Part shown: positions 1-5,687 of the stretch, piece after piece | How positions within the stretch are numbered: the stretch's first letter is position 1 | Layout of the letters: every line of letters begins with the position of its first letter | Made by a program: the position numbers and the translations under genes | Notes under the pieces: model-generated | What the model was told of the DNA's origin: nothing | Databases searched by the model: none | The model's input: only the letters and a program-made list of their open reading frames with translations | NCBI GenBank assembly: GCA_943329165.2 | Contig: CALQCV020000055.1 | Location: forward strand, 1-9,823 | Length of the DNA stretch: 9,823 nt | Reading direction: 5' to 3' | Source: Candidatus Nitrotoga sp. CP45 | Lineage (GTDB): Bacteria; Bacteroidota; Bacteroidia; Flavobacteriales; Flavobacteriaceae

Positions 1-319
1 ATAAAGTTCTAACGACTTCTATGGCGCATAAAACTCCGGCTACACCATCAAATCGACCGCCATACGGTTGCGAATCTAGGTGTGAACCCATCATTAAAAC
101 GGGTAAGTTCGGATTTTTGCCGTCGAGTCTCCCGATAAGGTTTCCAAAATTGTCTATTCGAACAGACATTCCGGCTTCCTTCATCCAGGAAGCGGCGATT
201 TCAAAACCTTGTTTTTCCAATGCTGTATGCGCTGGACGACAGGTTCCTGTTTCGCCGATTTTACCTATTTCAGACATCGCTTCGAAATACTGTTGTAGTC
301 TTTGAGAATTTATCTTCAT
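1..319 (-). CDS. M20-family Zn-dependent N-carbamoyl amino acid hydrolase (beta-ureidopropionase / allantoate amidohydrolase-like), N-terminal part
   Basis: The visible part is 106 codons from an ATG at 317-319; the rest lies beyond the left edge. The segment GSHLDSQP followed by GGRFDG (residues about 79-92) is the hallmark of the M20 amidase/hydantoinase-carbamoylase family. H80 and D82 form the HxD metal/catalytic pair, and D91 is the expected bridging metal ligand. The upstream stretch with GTCRPAHT (about 25-32) is also typical. Family members remove a carbamoyl group from N-carbamoyl-L-amino acids, N-carbamoyl-beta-alanine or allantoate. Given the operon, hydrolysis of N-carbamoyl-beta-alanine or a related ureido acid is the best guess. 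However, a nitrilase-type enzyme for that step is already encoded at 3266-4132, so this one may be redundant or act on another ureido compound. It is probably the last or a late gene of the operon, 90 nt after preA. The leader before the ATG is A-rich with no Shine-Dalgarno. Family assignment is firm; substrate is not. Confidence 0.85.
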   Translation of the reverse strand, partial: MKINSQRLQQYFEAMSEIGKIGETGTCRPAHTALEKQGFEIAASWMKEAGMSVRIDNFGNLIGRLDGKNPNLPVLMMGSHLDSQPYGGRFDGVAGVLCAIEVVRTL

Positions 320-331
320 ATTTTTTAGAGT

Positions 332-410
332 AAAGAGAATAGAACATAGAAAATAGATTTATTTCTAACCTCTATATTCTTTATTCTATTCTCTATTTTC
401 TATTTTCTTT
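332..410. repeat. Imperfect inverted repeat built from a ~7-nt AT-rich unit (preA/M20 gap)
   Basis: Two 26-nt arms (332-357 and 385-410) match as reverse complements at 23 of 26 positions, with a 27-nt loop. The right arm and the loop beside it (371-410) are tandem variants of CTATTTT (CTATATT, CTTTATT, CTATTCT, CTATTTT, CTATTTT). The left arm carries the complementary units AGAATAG, AACATAG and AAAATAG. Single mismatches break the pairing into blocks of about 5-7 bp. The right arm touches the preA stop codon (TAA, 410-412). In the transcript it would form a long A-U-rich hairpin. It is not followed by a clear U tract, so a classical intrinsic terminator is not supported. Confidence 0.7.
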
Positions 411-1678
411 TAATGATCGTTTAACGGGCGAGCTTCTCTTTGCCAGTCTTTCCAATTCACGTATTCGGGAGCGACTCTGTGTTCTTCCATCGTTATACAA
501 GCATCAACCGGGCATACCAATTTACACAAATTACAGCCCACACATTCTTCTTCTTTTACCGTGTAATTGTTATACGGATTCCCTCTTTCGACATTAATCG
601 ATTGGTGTGAAGTGTCTTCGCAGGCGATGTAACACAGTCCACAGTGGATGCATTTGTCTTGGTCGATTTTGGCAATATGATGATAGTTGATATCTAAATC
701 TTCCCAATGGGTTATTTTCTCTACTGATTTACCAATGAAATCTGTGGTTTTTTCGAATCCTTTTTCGTCCATCCAATTGTTTAAACCTTCGCACATATCT
801 TCCACAATTCGGAAACCGTGAGTCATGGCTGCGGTACAAACCTGCACTGAAGTTGCGCCTAATAGCATAAACTCAACAGCGTCTTTCCAGGTGCTAACAC
901 CGCCAATTCCTGAAACAGGAACTCGCGAAGCAATTGGATCTTGTGCTACGGTGGTCAACATTTTTAAGGCAATTGGCTTTATGGCTGGACCGCAATAACC
1001 TCCAAAAACACTTTTCCCAGCTACATACGGATTCGGCACTAAAGTATCCAAATCAATTCCAGTTACACTCTGAATGGTGTTTATTAAACTCAATGCATTT
1101 GTTCCGCCTTGAACGGCTGCCTGCGCTGTTGGCACAACCGAATGTACATTTGGCGTAAGCTTTGTAATTACGGGAATTGTGGCTTTTTCCATTACCCATT
1201 CGACTACCATTTTGGCAATTTCCGGGTCTTGTCCAACAGCTGCACCCATACCTCTTTCGGTCATTCCGTGAGGGCAACCAAAGTTTAATTCGAATCCCAT
1301 CGCTCCGGCATCTTCGGCTTTCATGATTAAATCATGCCATGATTTTCGGTCGTTATCAGCCATAAGCGAAACAATCATTGCTCTGTCTGGGAACATTTTT
1401 ACGACTTCGTAAATTTCCTTTAGATTGATTTCTATTGGTCGGTCGCTAATTAATTCGATGTTGTTGAAACCCATCATTCGTTTTCCGCCATAATCCAAAG
1501 AAGAATAACGAGACGAAACGTTCTTTACTTGCGAGCCTAAAGTTTTCCATACGACTCCACCCCAACCTGCTTCAAAAGCACGAACAACATTTATTAATTT
1601 ATCTGTAGGCGGCGCACTGGCTAACCAAAATGGATTTGGAGATTTGATTCCGAGGAAATCTGTTGATATATCTGCCAT
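410..1678 (-). CDS. preA: NAD(P)-dependent dihydropyrimidine dehydrogenase, FMN/ferredoxin subunit PreA
   Basis: This 422-residue protein is the catalytic subunit of a split dihydropyrimidine dehydrogenase, reducing uracil or thymine to the 5,6-dihydro form. Residues about 1-310 form the FMN-binding TIM barrel (AGWGGVVWKT near 37-46, KLTPNV 173-178, SGIGG 256-260). The active-site loop LNFGCPHGM (131-139) supplies C135, the expected general acid, and H137. It continues ERGMGAAVGQDPE, which is closer to my recollection of the mammalian enzyme than of E. coli PreA. The C-terminal ferredoxin domain has two 4Fe-4S motifs: C343, C346, C349, C353 and C379, C382, C385, C389. Electrons would arrive from PreT, encoded 90 nt upstream in the same orientation. 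This order matches the domain order of the fused eukaryotic enzyme. Length is close to the E. coli homologue (about 411). The ATG at 1676-1678 has an A-rich leader and no clear Shine-Dalgarno. The reaction direction (catabolic reduction) is inferred from the neighbours. Confidence 0.95.
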   Translation of the reverse strand: MADISTDFLGIKSPNPFWLASAPPTDKLINVVRAFEAGWGGVVWKTLGSQVKNVSSRYSSLDYGGKRMMGFNNIELISDRPIEINLKEIYEVVKMFPDRAMIVSLMADNDRKSWHDLIMKAEDAGAMGFELNFGCPHGMTERGMGAAVGQDPEIAKMVVEWVMEKATIPVITKLTPNVHSVVPTAQAAVQGGTNALSLINTIQSVTGIDLDTLVPNPYVAGKSVFGGYCGPAIKPIALKMLTTVAQDPIASRVPVSGIGGVSTWKDAVEFMLLGATSVQVCTAAMTHGFRIVEDMCEGLNNWMDEKGFEKTTDFIGKSVEKITHWEDLDINYHHIAKIDQDKCIHCGLCYIACEDTSHQSINVERGNPYNNYTVKEEECVGCNLCKLVCPVDACITMEEHRVAPEYVNWKDWQREARPLNDH

Positions 1679-1700
1679 AATTTTTTATTTTATTGTTGAG

Positions 1701-1765
1701 CTTAATTTTTCTTAATTCCTTAATGGTAAAAATTTTAAACCATTAAGAGATTAAGGTTCATTAAG
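1701..1765. repeat. Inverted array of CTTAAT / ATTAAG hexamers (preT/preA gap)
   Basis: Three CTTAAT copies start at 1701, 1711 and 1719; three ATTAAG copies start at 1742, 1750 and 1760. The spacers are symmetrical in length: 4 and 2 nt on the left, 2 and 4 nt on the right. The spacers do not pair with one another, while the hexamers pair perfectly. The innermost pair extends to CTTAATGGT / ACCATTAAG (1719-1727 and 1739-1747), closing an A/T loop. In the preTA transcript this forms a segmented stem between the preT stop and the preA leader. A terminator is unlikely, because preA follows and no U run directly abuts the outer stem on the transcript side. Confidence 0.75.
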
Positions 1766-1768
1766 TTT

Positions 1769-3154
1769 TTAATTGTTGAAGGTTGGTTTTAATTCGGATT
1801 CGAGAACATAATCTGGGCTGATGATATATTTTACAATAGCAGCAGCTCCATCTTTTCCTGCCTGAACTGCATCTACGACTTCTTTTCCACCGTTTACGCA
1901 ATCGCCTCCGGCAAAAACTCCTGCCATTTTAGTTGACGATTTACCATTTACAGCAATTTTTCCGTTGTTGTTTTCAATGTCATTTGCATTGACCAAAGAT
2001 TGGAAAGGCATTTGCCCTGCTGCTTTGATAACCATGTCAACATCCAATGTAAAGGTTTCTCCCGAAACTATCGGGCTTCTTCTTCCGCTTGCGTCTGGTT
2101 CTCCTAGTTTCATTACATCGCAAACTAATTGGGACACTTTTCCATCCTTACCAATAATCTCTTTTGGAGATGCTAGCCATATAATTTTGCAACCGTCTAG
2201 TTTGGCAATGTCCAATTCTTTTTGAGTACATGGCATTTCGGCTTGTGTTCTTCGATAAACCAAAGTCACATCGCTTGCGCCTAATCTTTTTGCTTGAGTT
2301 GCCGCATCGATAGCGGTCATTCCCATTCCGATTACGGCTACTTTATCGCCGACAGCTATTTTAGAATAATCATTATCCCGTAATTCGTATATGAATTTGA
2401 TTGCATCTTCCACGCCTTCTAAATGTTCCCCTGGAATATCTAATTGACGTGCTAATCCAACACCAAAAGCCATATAAACAGCATCATAATTTTGTTGCAA
2501 TTGTTTAAGCGTAATATCTTTTCCGAATTCTTGGTTGTATTTGATTTCGATTCCACCAATAGATGTGATATAATTCACCTCATCTTCGCAGAATTCAGGT
2601 GTTACTTTGTAGGCTGCGATTCCGTATGTCATTAATCCACCTCCTTTGGCTTCTTTTTCATAAATGGTCACATCAATTCCTTCTCGGCTTAATGTATGTG
2701 CGCAACTCAATCCGGCAGGACCAGCTCCAACAATCGCAACTTTCTTTCCTTTTGAAGGTTTTCTGTCGAATAATTGCCATTTGTTTGCCATGGCTTTTTC
2801 CGTTGAATAGCGTTGTAGTCGAGCAATATTAATTGGTTCTTCGTGCATCATATTATATACGCAAGCACCTTCACAAAGTTTTTCAACAGGACATACTTTA
2901 CTGCATCCCGCACCCATAATATTGGAAGCAAAAATAGTATGTGCTGAACCTTTAAAGTTCTCTGTGGCAATTTGTTTGATGAATTTTGGTACGTTGATGG
3001 ATGTTGGACACGATTTCATACAGGGCGGATCGTAACAAAACAAGCAGCGATTTGCTTCTACCAAAGCCGCATCCGAAGTTTCAAATGGCGGATGAATATC
3101 GGCAAAGTTTTCCTGATATTCGGCTGTGGTTAATCGGTTATTTTTAATACTCAT
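1769..3154 (-). CDS. preT: Dihydropyrimidine dehydrogenase, NAD(P)H:FAD/Fe-S subunit PreT
   Basis: This 461-residue protein is the electron-input subunit that passes electrons from NAD(P)H via FAD and Fe-S clusters to PreA. The N-terminal helical Fe-S domain holds C37, C40, C45, C49 (RCLFC then PPCMKSCP) and C84, C88, C94, C98. Q114 in INIARLQRY aligns, by constant spacing, with the unusual glutamine ligand (Q156) of the mammalian enzyme. I recall this alignment from the pig sequence and did not compute it. The FAD-binding Rossmann motif is VAIVGAGPAG (139-148). The second nucleotide-binding motif is VAVIGMGMTAIDAA (272-285). The C-terminal FAD contact is VFAGGD (413-418). The fold is also that of the glutamate synthase small subunit, but the adjacent PreA settles the assignment. 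Start ATG is at 3152-3154. It ends in TAA, 90 nt before preA. Confidence 0.95.
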   Translation of the reverse strand: MSIKNNRLTTAEYQENFADIHPPFETSDAALVEANRCLFCYDPPCMKSCPTSINVPKFIKQIATENFKGSAHTIFASNIMGAGCSKVCPVEKLCEGACVYNMMHEEPINIARLQRYSTEKAMANKWQLFDRKPSKGKKVAIVGAGPAGLSCAHTLSREGIDVTIYEKEAKGGGLMTYGIAAYKVTPEFCEDEVNYITSIGGIEIKYNQEFGKDITLKQLQQNYDAVYMAFGVGLARQLDIPGEHLEGVEDAIKFIYELRDNDYSKIAVGDKVAVIGMGMTAIDAATQAKRLGASDVTLVYRRTQAEMPCTQKELDIAKLDGCKIIWLASPKEIIGKDGKVSQLVCDVMKLGEPDASGRRSPIVSGETFTLDVDMVIKAAGQMPFQSLVNANDIENNNGKIAVNGKSSTKMAGVFAGGDCVNGGKEVVDAVQAGKDGAAAIVKYIISPDYVLESELKPTFNN

Positions 3155-3189
3155 ATTTTGGTTGGTTTTTTAATTGTAATTGAAATTTT

Positions 3190-3258
3190 ACCGCAAATTC
3201 GCAAATTCCTTTTTTAAAAATTTAATTACTTCAACTATATAATTCGTGAATTTGCGGT
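3190..3258. repeat. Imperfect inverted repeat with a doubled CGCAAATT unit (beta-ureidopropionase/preT gap)
   Basis: The left arm 3190-3207 contains CGCAAATT twice in tandem (3192-3207, first C at 3192). The right arm 3241-3258 is its reverse complement at 16 of 18 positions, including an 11-bp perfect outer block (ACCGCAAATTC at 3190-3200 with 3248-3258). The loop is 33 nt and very A/T rich. It sits 7 nt after the stop codon of the beta-ureidopropionase gene in transcript order. The transcript would form a stable stem with an open top. No U tract follows the outer stem, so a terminator is not strongly supported. Confidence 0.65.
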
Positions 3259-3265
3259 CTATTTT

Positions 3266-4132
3266 TTATAGTGTTGTAATTTCTCCGTAGGTTTCTGGTC
3301 TTCTATCTCTATAGAATTGCCATTTACTTCGAATTTGTTCAATTAATTCTAAATCGAATTCGGCTATCAAAAGTTCATCTTTATCTTCGGAAGCGCAGGC
3401 AAAAATTTCCCCCAGCGGATTCACAAAATAAGAGGTTCCGTAAAAGCGTCCCAAGTTCCATGGTTTTTCAATTCCGACACGATTAATGCATCCCATAAAA
3501 TAGCCATTGGCCACAGCATGTGCTGGTTGCTCGAGTTTCCATAAATTTTGGGATTGCCCAACAGTGGTGGCTGATGGATTGTAAACGATTTCGGCACCAT
3601 TCAAACCTAAACATCTTGCACCATCTGGAAAGTGTCTATCGTAGCAAATGTAAACGCCGACTTTGGCATACTTTGTTTGAAAAACAGGATACCCTAAATT
3701 CCCGGGTTTGAAGAAAAATTTCTCCCAAAAACCACCTGTTTGTGGAATATGATTTTTTCGGTATTTCCCCAAATAAGTACCATCTGCATCAATGACTGCT
3801 GCGGTGTTGTATAAAACGCCGGCTTGGTCTTTTTCATAAACAGGAACAATGATTACCATGTCATATTTCTTGGCATAGACTTGCATTCTTTCCGTGGTTG
3901 GACCCGGCACTGTTTCTGCAGAGGCATACCATGCGCTATCTTGTCCGGGACAGAAATAGGGGGTATTGAATATTTCCTGAAAACACAAAATCTGAACTCC
4001 TTGTCTTCCGGCTTCTTCAATGAATGGAATATGCTTTTGCACCATTGCTTCCATGATTTCGGGAATGGTTCCCTCGCCTTCTGTTTTGGCTAAACTCAAT
4101 TGGATTAAGCCTGATTTTACTATTCGTGACAT
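3266..4132 (-). CDS. Beta-ureidopropionase (N-carbamoyl-beta-alanine amidohydrolase), nitrilase superfamily
   Basis: This 288-residue cytoplasmic hydrolase would convert N-carbamoyl-beta-alanine (or N-carbamoyl-beta-aminoisobutyrate) to the beta-amino acid, CO2 and ammonia, the third step of reductive pyrimidine degradation. The carbon-nitrogen hydrolase catalytic triad is visible: E53 in CFQEIF, K126 in KYRKNHIP, and C163 in YICYDRHFPDG. The segment YNPSATT (184-190) and the C-terminal WQFYRDRRPETYGE (271-284) are typical of the beta-ureidopropionase/N-carbamoylputrescine amidase branch. N-carbamoylputrescine amidase is the main alternative. The neighbours (dihydropyrimidinase upstream, PreTA downstream) favour the pyrimidine role. 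It starts at the ATG at 4130-4132 and is 91 nt downstream of dihydropyrimidinase. Length agrees with bacterial family members and lacks the N-terminal extension of animal enzymes. Confidence 0.92.
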   Translation of the reverse strand: MSRIVKSGLIQLSLAKTEGEGTIPEIMEAMVQKHIPFIEEAGRQGVQILCFQEIFNTPYFCPGQDSAWYASAETVPGPTTERMQVYAKKYDMVIIVPVYEKDQAGVLYNTAAVIDADGTYLGKYRKNHIPQTGGFWEKFFFKPGNLGYPVFQTKYAKVGVYICYDRHFPDGARCLGLNGAEIVYNPSATTVGQSQNLWKLEQPAHAVANGYFMGCINRVGIEKPWNLGRFYGTSYFVNPLGEIFACASEDKDELLIAEFDLELIEQIRSKWQFYRDRRPETYGEITTL

Positions 4133-4150
4133 ATTAGTTATTTTACAAGA

Positions 4151-4209
4151 CCTACAAGGTTTGAAAAACCTCGCAGGTCAATCCTGCAAGGTCTCAGAGA
4201 CCTTGTAGG
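4151..4209. repeat. Compound palindromic repeat of CCTxCAAGGT-type units (dihydropyrimidinase/beta-ureidopropionase gap)
   Basis: Four related units lie in 59 nt: CCTACAAGGT (4151-4160), ACCTCGCAGGT (4168-4178), CCTGCAAGGT (4183-4192) and ACCTTGTAGG (4200-4209). The first and last are perfect 10-bp inverted arms. The middle pair form a second stem (4169-4177 with 4183-4191, 8 of 9). A third perfect alternative stem is CAAGGTCTC / GAGACCTTG around A4196 (4187-4205). Alternative pairings are therefore mutually exclusive. It is more GC-rich than its surroundings. Similar CCTGCAAGGT-like elements are, to my recollection, widespread between genes in Flavobacterium genomes, but I could not check this. 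Confidence 0.75.
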
Positions 4210-4223
4210 CTTCCTATTAACAA

Positions 4224-5606
4224 TTATATTTTTCCGTCTACTTTATTTCGTTTCACAAATTGGCCATAGCCTTTTTGCACTTTACATTCGTTATTGTCGA
4301 TTACAACTTGTCCGCGAAGCAAAACGGTTTTTACTTTTCCTTTTACCTCCCAGCCTTCATAGCCACTATAATCCACATTCATATGATGTGTTTTTGCCGA
4401 AAGCGTGTGTTTTTCATTGGCATCAAACAATACAATATCGGCATCGCTACCAATCGCAATCGTTCCTTTTTTAGGGAACATTCCAAAAATTTTTGCCGCG
4501 TTGGTTGAAGCTACTTCTACATATTTATTCAACGTGATTCTGCCTTTGTTTACGCCTTCGCTGAAAAGCAATTCCATCCGGTTTTCGATTGCAGGATGAC
4601 CATTCGGAATTTTGGAGAAGTCATCCTTGCCCATTAGTTTTTGCTCCCACATAAAAGGACAATGATCTGTTGCAACCACATTGACCAAACCTTGATTTAA
4701 TCCTGCCCAAAGCGTTTCTTGGTCTTTCTTTTCGCGTAATGGTGGACTCATTACCCATTTAGCACCTTCAAAATTTTGCTCATACAAACTTGCATCCAAA
4801 ATCAAATACTGAATACAGGTTTCTACGAATACATGTTGGTTTCTTCGGGTTGCAAAGCGCACTGCATTCAAAGCGCCTTCGCAGGTCAAGTGAACTATGT
4901 ATCCTGGACATCCGGTATAGTCGGCCATATCAGCAAAACGACTGCTGGCCTCCGCTTCAGTGACTTCGGGTTGTGATAAATAATGATATAATGGTGCTAG
5001 GTTGCCTTCTGATTTATGTTTGGCAATTAAAAAGTCAATCATATCGCCATTGGTAGCATGAACGTTTATCAATCCACCATGCTTCTTTACTTCCTGCATT
5101 AGTCCGACCATTTGACGGTCATCAATCATTAAGGCTCCTTTGTAAGCCATGAACGTTTTGAACGATGTGATTCCTTCAACTTCAATAAAATGTTGGATTT
5201 CTTTTTTTGTTTCGTCATTGAAATCGGTTACAGCCATATGAAAACTGTAATCACCAACCGCATTATTGTCACTTCTACCTTTCCATTCCTGAAGGGCAGA
5301 TTGCAGGCTTTTACCTTGTGTCTGTAGAATGAAATCAATCACCGTTGTGGTTCCGCCATAAAGTGCCGCACGCGTTCCCGTTTCATAATTATCGCTAGAA
5401 TAGGTTCCCATAAACGGCATATCGAGATGCACGTGCGGGTCAATTCCGCCAGGCATTACTAATTTTCCTGAGGCATCTATTACTTCGTCGGCAGTGACGT
5501 TTAAGTTTTTACCAATCGCCGAAATCGTTTCGCCTTCGATAAAAATATCCGCTACATAATCATCGGTAGCGGTTATGATTCTTCCATTTATTATTAAAAT
5601 ACTCAT
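4224..5606 (-). CDS. hydA: Dihydropyrimidinase (D-hydantoinase-type cyclic amidohydrolase)
   Basis: This 460-residue amidohydrolase-superfamily metalloenzyme opens dihydrouracil or dihydrothymine to the N-carbamoyl-beta-amino acid, the second pathway step. The complete binuclear zinc site is visible: H58 and H60 (GGIDPHVHLD), the carboxylated lysine K150 (SFKTFMAYKG), H183 (NVHATNGD), H239 (IVHLTCEGA) and D314 (VATDHCPF). Y155 occupies the usual substrate-contact position. The numbering is almost the same as in characterised D-hydantoinases. Beyond the barrel, the C-terminal beta-sandwich segment ends with KGYGQFVKR, typical of dihydropyrimidinases. It starts at the ATG at 5604-5606, preceded by TTTTA-rich DNA and an octamer inverted array in the leader (5617-5687). 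Flanking genes make the dihydropyrimidine substrate far more likely than hydantoins, although both are usually accepted. Confidence 0.95.
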   Translation of the reverse strand: MSILIINGRIITATDDYVADIFIEGETISAIGKNLNVTADEVIDASGKLVMPGGIDPHVHLDMPFMGTYSSDNYETGTRAALYGGTTTVIDFILQTQGKSLQSALQEWKGRSDNNAVGDYSFHMAVTDFNDETKKEIQHFIEVEGITSFKTFMAYKGALMIDDRQMVGLMQEVKKHGGLINVHATNGDMIDFLIAKHKSEGNLAPLYHYLSQPEVTEAEASSRFADMADYTGCPGYIVHLTCEGALNAVRFATRRNQHVFVETCIQYLILDASLYEQNFEGAKWVMSPPLREKKDQETLWAGLNQGLVNVVATDHCPFMWEQKLMGKDDFSKIPNGHPAIENRMELLFSEGVNKGRITLNKYVEVASTNAAKIFGMFPKKGTIAIGSDADIVLFDANEKHTLSAKTHHMNVDYSGYEGWEVKGKVKTVLLRGQVVIDNNECKVQKGYGQFVKRNKVDGKI

Positions 5607-5616
5607 TTTATTTTTA

Positions 5617-5687
5617 GTTCCTGAGTTCCTGAGTGCCTAAGTTCCTGAGTTTATTACTCAGCTACTTAGCAACTCAGTTACTCTGTT
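5617..5687. repeat. Mirror array of 8-nt repeats forming a segmented hairpin, overlapping the NCS1 stop codon
   Basis: Left units are GTTCCTGA at 5617, 5625 and 5641 and the variant GTGCCTAA at 5633. Right units are ACTCAGCT (5656), ACTTAGCA (5664), ACTCAGTT (5672) and ACTCTGTT (5680). Hexamers pair in register: 5645-5650 with 5656-5661, 5637-5642 with 5664-5669, and 5629-5634 with 5672-5677, all perfect; 5621-5626 with 5680-5685 matches at 5 of 6. The 2-nt spacers between blocks are not complementary. The one variant unit (CTAAGT) faces a matching variant (ACTTAG), so pairing is kept. The right end (5674-5687) lies inside the transporter CDS and supplies its last codons and TGA stop. Confidence 0.8.

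Noticed and set aside
21..305. 94-codon plus-strand open frame at the left edge
   Set aside because: The minus strand here encodes the M20 GSHLDSQP/GGRFDG signature from a clear ATG at 319, so the plus-strand frame is antisense noise.
320..409. Rho-independent terminator in the preA/M20 gap
   Set aside because: The stem is long and A-U rich but has no GC-rich core and no U tract immediately after its 3' arm. The following gene is co-oriented and close.
4151..4209. Insertion-sequence end or attachment site
   Set aside because: No transposase or integrase, no target-site duplication and no gene disruption are visible. The palindrome fits an intergenic repeat better.
5617..5687. CRISPR-like array
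   Set aside because: Units are 8 nt with no unique spacers, and half are inverted. This is a palindromic short-repeat array, not a CRISPR.
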